Origin: Alishewanella tabrizica
GTDB lineage: Bacteria; Pseudomonadota; Gammaproteobacteria; Enterobacterales; Alteromonadaceae
Length of the DNA: 64,000 nt
Assembly: GCF_014652375.1 (NCBI RefSeq)
Contig: NZ_BMYR01000008.1
Coordinates: forward strand, 1 to 64,000
Direction of reading: 5' to 3'
The stretch's first letter is position 1, and each line of letters opens with the position of its first letter. The notes beneath the pieces are model-generated. The model was not told the DNA's origin. It ran no database searches and was given only the letters and a program-made list of their open reading frames with translations. Below, piece by piece: positions 1 to 6,769 of this stretch. Both the position numbers and the translations under genes were made by a program.

Positions 1-32
1 TCCCGCTATCTCTAGTTGTAGAGTATGCGAAA

Positions 33-108
33 AGTTAACAAGGCAAGTCAGCATCGCACCTTCGGTGCTGGACTCGCTAACGCTCGCCGCTGCGGGCGTC
101 GTTATAAC
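33..108 (+). repeat. attC-like site 1
   Basis: The site begins with AGTTAACAAGGC and ends with a GTTATAAC core just before the first cassette gene. An internal hairpin (GCACC, TTC loop, GGTGC at 56-68) is present. Outer-arm complementarity is only partial, so this is less certain than the two matching sites downstream. Confidence 0.5.
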
Positions 109-122
109 CCATGGAGGCTTAA

Positions 123-392
123 GTGAAAAATCTGGCAATCGGTATGATTATTGGAGTTTTATTGAGCGCGGCGATGTTTTACCCTCTGCTAAAGTTCGAA
201 CAAAAGAATAAATTTGATTTTGGCCAATATCATGGTTTTTTAGACGGGCAGTGGAGTGCAATAGAGTCATTAGAGCCGTTTTTAGGTCAAGTTCCTCCCG
301 AAACGAAAGTGGAAGTGTTGTTCTCAGTTAAAACGTCCGATATTGTTGTTTATGAAGAAAATGGTGTAAAAGTCATCGGGCTTCGGAAGTAG
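123..392 (+). CDS. Cassette protein 1, N-terminally anchored, unknown function
   Basis: An 89-aa protein with no family I recognise. A GTG start is chosen because GGAGG (113-117) lies 5 bases upstream and the GTT core of attC-like site 1 precedes it. Residues about 4-24 form one hydrophobic helix (membrane anchor or uncleaved signal), and the rest is a small soluble domain, probably periplasmic, with several acidic residues. It is the first complete cassette gene in the window and has no promoter of its own that I can see. Confidence 0.7.
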   Translation: MKNLAIGMIIGVLLSAAMFYPLLKFEQKNKFDFGQYHGFLDGQWSAIESLEPFLGQVPPETKVEVLFSVKTSDIVVYEENGVKVIGLRK

Positions 393-397
393 ATGGC

Positions 398-481
398 TTA
401 TAACAAGGCCAGCCACAGCGACGTCTTTTTCGTTGCGGCTTCGCCTCCACTACAAAGCCGCGCTTGCTGGCGGCGTTGGGG
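398..481 (+). repeat. attC-like site 2
   Basis: The outer arms pair: AAC with GTT, GCCAGC with GCTGGC, AGCG with CGCT. An inner GCGGCT/AGCCGC pair encloses a loop. The site ends with the core GTTGGGG. Bases 434-477 are identical to 1589-1632. This folding pattern fits integron attC (59-base element) sites. Confidence 0.75.
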
Positions 482-487
482 TATACA

Positions 488-991
488 ATGCGAACATTTT
501 TTAACCACTTTATTTCTTTGCTTTTATGCTCAATAGCACCGGTTTTATTATGTCTGATTTACGGCTTAGTTCTTTCTGTTGGTTCATCAAACTGGATACG
601 AGTTTTCGGTGAGTTATACATATTAGCCTTTTTTGTATTTATTTTTTCTGCAATGCATACGTTTCTCTTAGGTCTACCGACATATTTCTTGGTTCGTCGT
701 ATTTTACCGTTCAATTATTTAGTGTCTGCCTTTTCTGGATTCGTCGTTGGGATCATACCGGTTGCGATTTATGCATGGCCGTTGTCAAGCAGTGGGTCAT
801 CTACTATAAATGGAACACCTACAATAATTAATGGTATACCGACAATCGCTGGTTGGATATCTTATGGTCAGGGTGTCTTAGCCTTTGGTGTACTGGGTAT
901 TAGTGGCGCGATTACTTACAAGTATTTATTAACTAGGCTTCAGAGCACTGACAATGCGCTAAACGCAGACGCCAAAAACGACGCTGGTTAG
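488..991 (+). CDS. Cassette protein 2, multi-pass membrane protein
   Basis: A 167-aa protein from the ATG just after attC-like site 2. In-frame TTG codons upstream fall inside the recombination site and are unlikely starts. It has about four hydrophobic helices (residues about 9-32, 42-66, 75-97 and 130-152 of this start), so an inner-membrane location is likely. A Ser/Gly/Thr-rich loop with repeated NGTPTI/NGIPTI motifs lies between helices 3 and 4. The C-terminal codons run into the next attC-like site. I recognise no family; the function is unknown. Confidence 0.7.
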   Translation: MRTFFNHFISLLLCSIAPVLLCLIYGLVLSVGSSNWIRVFGELYILAFFVFIFSAMHTFLLGLPTYFLVRRILPFNYLVSAFSGFVVGIIPVAIYAWPLSSSGSSTINGTPTIINGIPTIAGWISYGQGVLAFGVLGISGAITYKYLLTRLQSTDNALNADAKNDAG

Positions 992-1004
992 CTTGGCGTT
1001 AGCC
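957..1004 (+). repeat. attC-like site 3 (short)
   Basis: A compact site overlapping the 3' end of cassette gene 2. It contains CGCCAA and TTGGCG arms about 17 bases apart and ends in the core GTTAGCC. It is much shorter than sites 2 and 4 and shares no obvious sequence with them outside the arms. Confidence 0.42.
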
Positions 1005-1025
1005 TTCAAAACAAGGATGGTTGCT

Positions 1026-1559
1026 ATGACAAGATTTTCTTTGATCTTAATTTCTTTTTTATTAAGCAGCTGTGCGAGTGTCCCACTTGGAACAATGCTC
1101 GAATTTCGTTCATTTGGTAAAGACGACTTTGTAAACATTGTGCCTCAGGATCTTAGGGCGAAAATACAGGTTGATGAGCCTGTGCGAGCAAATGTAGAGA
1201 GTGCGGAATTAGCTCTTGAACTAGCCACTGAAAAAGGCATAAGAGAATTTAAGTTTCCGTTGCTTTTGCTTCGCCAAGAACAAATTGCACCGGTGGGCGG
1301 TTTTTTCTCAAATTCAGCAGGAAAGACTGAGTACACTCTAAAACTCTCAGATGAAGCGGTAAAAAACTTTATAGCAACCCAACACATTATTCAGGATGAA
1401 AAATCCGGCAAATTGAATTTTTCAGTTACAACCGGTTTTGAGCAGTTTCCAAGTGAGATTACTGAAATAGGGTTGTCAGTATTTTTAAAGCTATCAGAAG
1501 AAAAAGGCTTTGTTACCTTATTTGACGATGCAAAGTTAGCGGTTAAGCATGAAGGCTAG
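1026..1559 (+). CDS. Cassette protein 3, putative lipoprotein
   Basis: A 177-aa protein starting at an ATG 22 bases after the core of attC-like site 3; upstream in-frame codons lie in the recombination site. The N-terminus (residues 1-18) is a signal peptide ending in a lipobox, LLSSC, so lipidation at Cys is predicted. The mature part has alternating hydrophobic/charged stretches and no motif I recognise. A decayed relative of its C-terminus lies at 4382-4520 in the same array, which suggests paralogous cassettes. Confidence 0.72.
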   Translation: MTRFSLILISFLLSSCASVPLGTMLEFRSFGKDDFVNIVPQDLRAKIQVDEPVRANVESAELALELATEKGIREFKFPLLLLRQEQIAPVGGFFSNSAGKTEYTLKLSDEAVKNFIATQHIIQDEKSGKLNFSVTTGFEQFPSEITEIGLSVFLKLSEEKGFVTLFDDAKLAVKHEG

Positions 1560-1636
1560 CAAAGCCAGCCAAGGCGACTGTTCTGCGCTGCGGCTTCGCC
1601 TCCACTACAAAGCCGCGCTTGCTGGCGGCGTTAGCA
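1555..1636 (+). repeat. attC-like site 4
   Basis: This site overlaps the stop codon of cassette gene 3 and ends in the core GTTAGCA before cassette gene 4. The left arm AAAGCCAGCC pairs with GCTGGC in the right arm. It shares 44 identical bases with attC-like site 2. Confidence 0.75.
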
Positions 1637-1645
1637 AGGATCGTT

Positions 1646-2374
1646 ATGCGAAAGTTTCTTTTAATATCAGTGATTTTTCTTACATCCTCTTTGAAGGTTT
1701 TAGCAACAGAATTTGATTGTAAAAACATTAATTCTGCTCAAGAAATCACTGATAATTTTGAACGAACCAGTAATTGGAAAAAATTTCACAAGCCCAAGGA
1801 ATATGCCTTAATAGGCGAGTTTCCTGCTGAGTACATAAATCAATTTTATTACCAGCCTGGAGAGCCGCATTTGGAAGATAAAATAATTTCAGATTTTGAC
1901 GAAAGCCTTGCTAATGAAGCTGGTGTCAAAATTGCTATCAGGGTGAGGTACTTAGGCCATGATAAGAATGAGAATCGTGCATTAGTTTCAGAGTATGTCA
2001 TTCCGGGATTTTATTTTGAAGTAGCTGAAGGAATAATCGCGGGCTCAGATCGTGGAGAATTTGGAGGAGATCTTTTTTTCATAGATCGTAATAAAAAAGT
2101 CTTAAAGCTAGCTGATATTAATGTTCAAGATATCTTCAAATTTGGCAGTAGTTATGTAGTTGTTTCAGGGCTTGATCATCTCGGGTTTGAGTACGGTAAG
2201 CTGCATTTACTCAATTTTTCAGAAGGGAAGCCAATATTTGAGTTATTTTTTAACCTGACAGGCTCACCAAAAAAATTAATCAGAATTAATAGTGATAGCC
2301 TACTTTTGAAATTTAGACGTAACAGCTACTTGTTTAATATCAAAGGAATTTTATCTAGAGTAGCCTGTGAGTAA
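1646..2374 (+). CDS. Cassette protein 4, predicted secreted protein
   Basis: A 242-aa protein from the ATG 10 bases after the attC core; the longer in-frame start lies inside attC and is rejected. Residues 1-20 form a signal peptide (MRKFLL...VLA) with cleavage likely before TEFDC. The mature protein is rich in beta-prone and aromatic segments, with one Cys near each end of the mature chain (a possible disulfide). It resembles small periplasmic proteins with propeller-like strands, but I recognise no family and assign no function. Confidence 0.7.
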   Translation: MRKFLLISVIFLTSSLKVLATEFDCKNINSAQEITDNFERTSNWKKFHKPKEYALIGEFPAEYINQFYYQPGEPHLEDKIISDFDESLANEAGVKIAIRVRYLGHDKNENRALVSEYVIPGFYFEVAEGIIAGSDRGEFGGDLFFIDRNKKVLKLADINVQDIFKFGSSYVVVSGLDHLGFEYGKLHLLNFSEGKPIFELFFNLTGSPKKLIRINSDSLLLKFRRNSYLFNIKGILSRVACE

Positions 2375-2375
2375 A

Positions 2376-2467
2376 CGCTAACAAACAAATTTTATCGCCA
2401 GAAAAGAGCGCTGGCTGCAACGTCAACCCGCGGTGCGGTTTTCCGCGCTAAATTTAGGCATTATATG
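2376..2467 (+). repeat. Possible degenerate attC site 5
   Basis: The interval after cassette gene 4 begins with CGCTAACAAACAA, resembling an attC left end, and contains GC-rich self-complementary blocks (CGCGG and CCGCG). The right core is poor (GGCATTAT rather than GTT-initial). The call rests mainly on its position between cassette genes. Confidence 0.35.
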
Positions 2468-2475
2468 AGAAGATT

Positions 2476-3150
2476 ATGAGATTATCTTTTGTTGCCCTTT
2501 TTTTGTTTCTTAGTATGCCCATTTTGGCTGAGGATACTCCAAACTCAATTTTAGACTCATTGTTGGGTAAGTGTATTAATGAAAGCTCAAGGGCTTGTGA
2601 GTCAGTTTTAGTTGGAGACATAGAAAAGAAACAGGTCATTTTAAGTATACTCAACGTAATGAGGAGTAGTATTGTCTTTGAGAAGCTGTTCATTGAAACG
2701 TACGGAAAGCAAAAATATGCAGAACTCATTGATACCTATAGCCTTACAATTACACCAATAAAAAGCTCAGATTATTACCTTCAAGCTACAAGCGAAAACA
2801 GAGCCACTTTCCAAGGCCCCGACAATACTGTTCTTTCAATTTTAAATACTGGAAAAGGTTGGGTAATCGACCTTGAAAACACCAGTTTCTCAGGGGTTGG
2901 TGAACCCTCTAATAGCGCTATGTTAGAGTTTTTTAAGTTGATTGAGCGAACACACTCTCACTTAATACACCTTATAAAGCATAATTCTCCAGAAAATGAC
3001 GTATTCAAAAAAGGAGGCTTGTTTTATTTGGCATCCATTTATTCGCTTGTGACAGAGCACCAAAAGCGCGAATTTGACAGCATATTTAAAAAATATGACG
3101 CTGATATCGACTCTTTGAAAAAAGAAATTCTTACAGACGTAAATAACTAA
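2476..3150 (+). CDS. Cassette protein 5, predicted periplasmic protein
   Basis: A 224-aa protein with a signal peptide (residues 1-18, ending PILAED). The mature part contains two Cys residues spaced eight apart (CINESSRAC) near residues 34-42 and is largely helical at its C-terminus. It begins just after the presumed attC site 5. No family is recognised. The C-terminal 60 residues, rich in Lys/Asp and aromatics, suggest a helical soluble domain. Function unknown. Confidence 0.7.
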   Translation: MRLSFVALFLFLSMPILAEDTPNSILDSLLGKCINESSRACESVLVGDIEKKQVILSILNVMRSSIVFEKLFIETYGKQKYAELIDTYSLTITPIKSSDYYLQATSENRATFQGPDNTVLSILNTGKGWVIDLENTSFSGVGEPSNSAMLEFFKLIERTHSHLIHLIKHNSPENDVFKKGGLFYLASIYSLVTEHQKREFDSIFKKYDADIDSLKKEILTDVNN

Positions 3151-3211
3151 AACACATAGAAGAACTTGCTCGCGTTTGTGGCGGGCATTATAACTTTGGA
3201 CGGTTAAGTTT
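3151..3211 (+). other. Cassette junction without clear attC
   Basis: This short spacer between cassette genes 5 and 6 has CTCGCG and GGCGGGC blocks and a GCATTATAAC end. By position it should be an attC site, but I cannot draw a convincing paired stem. Confidence 0.25.
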
Positions 3212-3469
3212 ATGAACCAACAAAAATCTGAAAAGCTCAAAGCTGTGATTCAAAAAGGTAAATGGTCATATGTTTTAAAGCACGGCGTGCTTGGCTGGGG
3301 AGTACTAACAGCAATTCTCTGGTCAGCGATCATGCATTTTATAGGCAGCATACCTTTTACCGAAAGTATATTTCTTGCTCTGGTGTTGTTCTCAATTGGT
3401 GGCGTATTTTGGGGGTTATGCATGTGGTTTTTCATAAACCGTGAATTCAGTAAGTTAGAACAAGATTAG
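3212..3469 (+). CDS. Cassette protein 6, small two-helix membrane protein
   Basis: An 85-aa protein with a basic N-terminus (KSEKLKAVIQKGKW), then two hydrophobic helices (about residues 26-46 and 52-75) and a charged C-tail, predicting an inner-membrane hairpin with both ends in the cytoplasm. Small two-helix proteins of this type are common among integron cassette products of marine gammaproteobacteria (general knowledge); no biochemical role is assigned. The Shine-Dalgarno is weak (GGACGG about 9 bases upstream). Confidence 0.7.
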   Translation: MNQQKSEKLKAVIQKGKWSYVLKHGVLGWGVLTAILWSAIMHFIGSIPFTESIFLALVLFSIGGVFWGLCMWFFINREFSKLEQD

Positions 3470-3566
3470 TTATACAACAAGCAAATATTATCGGCGGTGA
3501 TAGATGCTCGCTCAACGCAGTACAGCTGATCCCCTGTGTGTTTTGTGTTTTGTGTTGGCGTTAAAG
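3470..3566 (+). repeat. attC-like site 7
   Basis: The site starts TTATACAACAAGC directly after cassette gene 6 and ends GGCGTTAAAG, giving a GTTAAAG core, before the TTG start of the next cassette. Its 97-base length fits longer attC sites, but the two arms pair only partly. Confidence 0.55.
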
Positions 3567-3575
3567 GAGTTTTAA

Positions 3576-3965
3576 TTGAGCAATCGAATTATGGATTTTA
3601 TTGAGAAATCTAATAAGGTATTACTGTTTTTCGCAGCAATAATGGTGATTATTTTGGTTGGCAAAGATGTCCTTAGAGACATTATTCGTAAAGACTATTC
3701 ACCGCCAACCGTACAGGTTATAAAAAGCGATGACGCACAAGCTATAGAACATAATGTTAAGCTTGAAAAACAGTATGTTGGTTTAATTAAAGATGTGCAT
3801 ATTTTTGAAATCACTTCAGATAGCGTGATCCAAGAGCAACCGTATAGTTCTAGCGCCGAAAGAATAGTTATCTCATCTGGTTTCGGTTTGAGTGAAAATG
3901 CCGTAAATCTAATGTTCACAAAGATTGGTGAGCAACGAAAGTTATTATTTGAAAAAATGCATTAA
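3576..3965 (+). CDS. Cassette protein 7a, N-terminal part of a probably split gene
   Basis: A 129-aa open frame beginning at TTG, chosen because AAAGGAG (3564-3570) lies 5 bases upstream; the first ATG is five codons later with poorer spacing. A hydrophobic helix (residues about 15-33) anchors the protein, followed by a periplasmic or cytoplasmic domain. The frame ends in TAA straight after an A6 run (3952-3957). Shifting frame there joins it smoothly to the next open frame (3968-4270), so this is probably the 5' half of one gene broken by a one-base indel, or a frameshifted product. Confidence 0.62.
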   Translation: MSNRIMDFIEKSNKVLLFFAAIMVIILVGKDVLRDIIRKDYSPPTVQVIKSDDAQAIEHNVKLEKQYVGLIKDVHIFEITSDSVIQEQPYSSSAERIVISSGFGLSENAVNLMFTKIGEQRKLLFEKMH

Positions 3966-3967
3966 TA

Positions 3968-4270
3968 GTGGAATTTTCACCTAGCCGTGAGAAACAAACT
4001 CAATACGAAAAAATGCTTAGTAAAAACATATACTCAGTAGCTAAATACGATTCCAATAATGATGGTTTTTTAAATCAGCACGATCAAAAAGAATTGTTAA
4101 TTTCGGAATATGACGGCTCAAATTTGATGTCTGTTATGAATGATATTAGGGGCTATAAAGTTGTCGATAACGACATTGTTTTAATTTACAGTGGATCAGA
4201 ACTAGATACATCGTATTTTATTTTTAACGTTAAAACAGGCGCACTTCAAAAGTTGGATACGGCGTGGTAG
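3968..4270 (+). CDS. Cassette protein 7b, EF-hand-like domain, probable 3' half of a split gene
   Basis: A 100-aa open frame whose only early start is GTG immediately after the previous stop, with no Shine-Dalgarno sequence. Residues about 29-40 read DSNNDGFLNQHD, an EF-hand-like calcium-binding loop (D-x-N/D-x-D-G pattern). The frame stays open upstream through the A6 run into the preceding gene, which supports a single original protein of about 230 aa: membrane anchor, linker, EF-hand-like domain. Whether this is a mutation, a sequencing error or programmed frameshifting cannot be decided here. Confidence 0.55.
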   Translation: MEFSPSREKQTQYEKMLSKNIYSVAKYDSNNDGFLNQHDQKELLISEYDGSNLMSVMNDIRGYKVVDNDIVLIYSGSELDTSYFIFNVKTGALQKLDTAW

Positions 4271-4381
4271 CTAACCAGCTTAGCGACCAAGGACGCTGCG
4301 CAGCCTTGGTTTAAATCGCTGCTCTGCACACTAGCGGCAACTACGAGCTTAAGGCAGTTTAAAATAGGGGGTTTTAAACTG
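4271..4381 (+). repeat. Possible attC site 8 with strong hairpin
   Basis: After the split cassette gene lies TAGCTAACCAGC followed by a hairpin (4282-4320): AGCGA and TCGCT outer arms and CCAAGG/CCTTGG inner arms. The left end is attC-like; the right core is not clear. No gene is seen in the interval. Confidence 0.35.
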
Positions 4382-4520
4382 GTAAACAATCACGTCATTT
4401 CTGGTCTGACACATGAGCTAATCATTGGAATTAGGTTATCAGTGGTTATGACGTTTCCCGAAGAAACTGGCTTTTGCCTAATTTGATAAGATAAAGTTAG
4501 CTGTTAAGCATAAACGCTAG
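4382..4520 (+). pseudogene. Remnant of a cassette lipoprotein gene (paralogue of 1026-1559)
   Basis: Translation from 4382 gives a stretch ending RLSVVMTFPEETGFCL; after a one-base frame change near 4480 it continues FDKIKLAVKHKR and a stop at 4518-4520. The intact cassette 3 protein ends GLSVFLKLSEEKGFVTLFDD then AKLAVKHEG and stop. The collinear match (LSV, EE-GF, FD, KLAVKH) and similar DNA around the stop show a decayed 3' fragment of a related gene. No start or signal peptide remains. Confidence 0.6.
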
Positions 4521-4601
4521 GAATTCTCATCATAAATATCTATTCGTTTTGCTTTTTTAAATAATTGACTGTTATACATTTTCTGCGTTAAGGCGTAATC
4601 A

Positions 4602-4901
4602 ATGAGAAAAACATGGAATTTTGAAGTGAAGGGCCATTCTATTAAAGTGGTTAATACATGGTTTCATGGCGCTAAGCTTTATGTCGATGGTGAATTCCGA
4701 GATCACGACGACAGTTACTTTGCGTTTGGTGGTGAAGTGATGCTTTCTGCTAATTTAGGTGATTTGGGTGTAATAGAGATTGAGCCAAGAGCTTTTTTTA
4801 CGGTTGAAATTGATGTATTCCTTACAAAAGAGGGTAATCGCCAACCCGTATTCAGTTCAAGAAATCGATTATCGTTGAGCCAACAGAGAGAGAGCCGTTA
4901 A
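4602..4901 (+). CDS. Cassette protein 9, small soluble protein of unknown function
   Basis: A 99-aa protein starting at an ATG 14 bases after a GCGTTAAGG core-like sequence (4586-4594). There is no signal peptide or membrane helix. The sequence is mostly beta-strand-like, with an acidic turn (FRDHDDSYF) and a GEVMLSANLGDLG segment, suggesting a small beta-rich cytoplasmic domain. No family is recognised. It is the last gene that looks like a cassette; the following DNA lacks attC features. Confidence 0.6.
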   Translation: MRKTWNFEVKGHSIKVVNTWFHGAKLYVDGEFRDHDDSYFAFGGEVMLSANLGDLGVIEIEPRAFFTVEIDVFLTKEGNRQPVFSSRNRLSLSQQRESR

Positions 4902-5381
4902 AAACGCTGTACAGATAAATTTTATTTCACGTAACCTGCTCTGCAACTGTTACATAAAATACGCATGCCCAAGTGATGATATTATTTACGCCACAGGCGT
5001 GCGTTTAAATTGATCAGATGCTGTTCTTATATACCAAGGTAGCTAACGCTTAACGCGTGGCTGCTTTGGGCTGTAATTGAGCTCATCGATAAGCGTGCTT
5101 AACATACTCGAGCGCTTGCTATCGGCGGCCTGTAGGAGGTAGACCGGCTGATAACAACACATGAAAGCAACACCCTTCTATCTCACTCAGCAAAATTTCT
5201 AAAGCCTAAAACGAAATAACTTACTGTTACTGCCTGTCATGCCACTGCATGATAAGTCTTAACCACGTTTTAGATTAATCACGCTAGCACCGCATTGCAT
5301 CATTTTTCGTTATTAACGGGTTGCTTTCTGCGCCGTGGTGCTGTGTATATTTTTAGCCTGCGGGTAAGGGAGATATAGATT
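4902..5381. other. Gene-free interval between the cassette array and the chromosomal backbone
   Basis: In 480 bases I find no open frame with a plausible start and no convincing attC. An isolated AGGAGG (5134-5139) has no start codon at a useful distance. Short fragments such as GCTAACGCTTAACGC (5043-5057) resemble attC edges but do not pair. The interval probably holds eroded cassette DNA and the promoter of the downstream Dabb gene. Confidence 0.4.
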
Positions 5382-5858
5382 ATGGTACACACGCGAAGAC
5401 GTTTTCTTATGGGTATGGGCGCGCTTGCTGGAGTGGCTTTACCTGTTATAGGGCAAGCTACTACCACTAAACCTGCTACACCTAACGCTACTGCGGAACA
5501 CGCAGCCCCCCCCCAGCCTAAGACGTTAAATGCCGATGCCATGGCGGCGATAGGGCTGTTACACAGTGTGTATTTTTGGCTAAAAAACCCAGATTCAGCT
5601 GCCGATAAAGCCAGCTTAATTGCTGGGTTACAACGTTTGTCTGCGATCCCCAGTGTACGAAGTTTACAAATTGGTGTGCCAGCATCAACCGAGCAGCGGG
5701 ATGTGGTTGATAATAGTTTTCAGGTGTCAGAATTAATGATGTTTGATGATGTTGCGGGACAAAATGCCTATCAGGTGCATCCGTTACATCAGCAGTTTGT
5801 TGCAGAGTGTGCACATCTATGGCAACGGGTTGTGGTGTTCGACTCACAATTGGTATAA
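5382..5858 (+). CDS. Tat-exported Dabb (stress-responsive A/B barrel) domain protein
   Basis: A 158-aa protein. Residues 4-30 (RRRFLMGMGALAGVALPVIG) form a twin-arginine signal, so export in a folded state is predicted. After a Pro/Ala/Thr linker, residues about 57-155 match the Dabb ferredoxin-like barrel: HSVYFWLKN start, SLQIGVP strand, and a C-terminal HPLHQQFV helix typical of the family. Members usually form dimers; a specific substrate is unknown. A C9 homopolymer (5506-5514) encodes the linker and could slip. It is convergent with yibQ. Exact role unassigned. Confidence 0.72.
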   Translation: MVHTRRRFLMGMGALAGVALPVIGQATTTKPATPNATAEHAAPPQPKTLNADAMAAIGLLHSVYFWLKNPDSAADKASLIAGLQRLSAIPSVRSLQIGVPASTEQRDVVDNSFQVSELMMFDDVAGQNAYQVHPLHQQFVAECAHLWQRVVVFDSQLV

Positions 5859-5917
5859 CGCTCGCTTTAGCACTTCCGGCTTAGCGGTTGTGCTGCCAAC
5901 TTGGCCGCTATTTCCGA

Positions 5918-6682
5918 TCATTTTGCGCTGGCGGGTTCGGTAAATCCCGCAGCAATAGCATGATGATCTTCTGGTAATAAGGCCGAAATCCCAACTAACT
6001 CAATGCCTTCTGCGGCTAACTGCGGCAAACGTTGCTTTAAAAACCTGTAGGTTTCTGGATAAGGATGACCAATCGCAATGGCCGTTTGATGTTGCCGAGC
6101 AATCTGCAGTAATTGCTGGAACTGTTTTTCGATGGCGGCTTGGTTTTGCTGATTATCTAAAAAAATATGCCGAGCTAAAAAAGTCACATTGCGCTGCTGC
6201 GCATAGTGTTTTGCTGTGCTTTGCGGTGTTGTTAAGCTATCAACAAAAAATAAGTGTCGCTGGCTTAGGTATTCCATGGTCCAGTCCATGGGATGGTCTA
6301 ATGCGGTAAATAAACTGCCCATGTGGTTATTCATGCCAATGGCAAAGGGGATATCAGAGAGGGCCTGTTGCAGCGTGCTGTGTATTTGTTGCCGCGACAT
6401 ATGCTGGGTTAGCGCACCTGGGCCTAAGGCATTTTGCGCAGTGGCCTCCATTGGCATATGTAAAATAACATCGTTTTGCTGATTGTAGGCTATTTCGGCG
6501 GCTTGTTTGCCATAAGGCGTATGAGGCAACACGGCATAGGTAATTGCATAGGGTAGCGCAACCATGCGTAAATCTGATTTTTGATACCCGATATCATCAA
6601 TAATAATGGCGATACGGGGCGTAGCAACCGTGATGGCGCTAAACAGCGTTAAGACTAAGAACCAACAAAAACGAACAAGCAC
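5918..6682 (-). CDS. yibQ: Divergent polysaccharide deacetylase family protein YibQ
   Basis: A 254-aa protein with a signal peptide (residues 1-20) followed by PRIAIIIDDIGY, the hallmark start of the divergent polysaccharide deacetylase (DUF610/YibQ) fold. Further family features are LHMPMEA, GMNNHMGS and FVDSLT. The start is GTG, with AGGAAAG upstream. It lies downstream of envC with an 87-base gap, matching the gpmI-envC-yibQ order of many gammaproteobacteria. Periplasmic location is predicted; the substrate is unproven, though cell-envelope polysaccharide is usually assumed. Confidence 0.88.
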   Translation of the reverse strand: MLVRFCWFLVLTLFSAITVATPRIAIIIDDIGYQKSDLRMVALPYAITYAVLPHTPYGKQAAEIAYNQQNDVILHMPMEATAQNALGPGALTQHMSRQQIHSTLQQALSDIPFAIGMNNHMGSLFTALDHPMDWTMEYLSQRHLFFVDSLTTPQSTAKHYAQQRNVTFLARHIFLDNQQNQAAIEKQFQQLLQIARQHQTAIAIGHPYPETYRFLKQRLPQLAAEGIELVGISALLPEDHHAIAAGFTEPASAK

Positions 6683-6769
6683 AACCAGGCTTTCCTATAC
6701 ATAAATTCTAACGGAGATGCACAACACCCTGTGAGGTGCGCAAACCCATTGCAGTGTTATTAAATGATG

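Larger units (their letters stand above)
1..4920 (+). mobile_element. Integron-like gene cassette array (partial)
   Basis: Nine short genes on one strand are separated by attC-like sites: each gene is followed by a sequence starting near AAC and the next gene is preceded by a GTT core. Two of these sites share an identical 44-nt stretch (434-477 and 1589-1632). Genes lack their own evident promoters, are AT-rich, and encode unrelated small proteins, as is usual for chromosomal integron cassettes. The GTT cores sit just 5' of the genes, so attI and the integrase should lie left of base 1. No integrase or attI is visible here, so the right boundary (about 4.9 kb) is approximate. Confidence 0.72.

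Noticed and set aside
1-5000. CRISPR array or phage remnant as explanation of the repeats
   Set aside because: Repeats are few, imperfect, unevenly spaced and separated by genes; there are no phage structural or cas genes.
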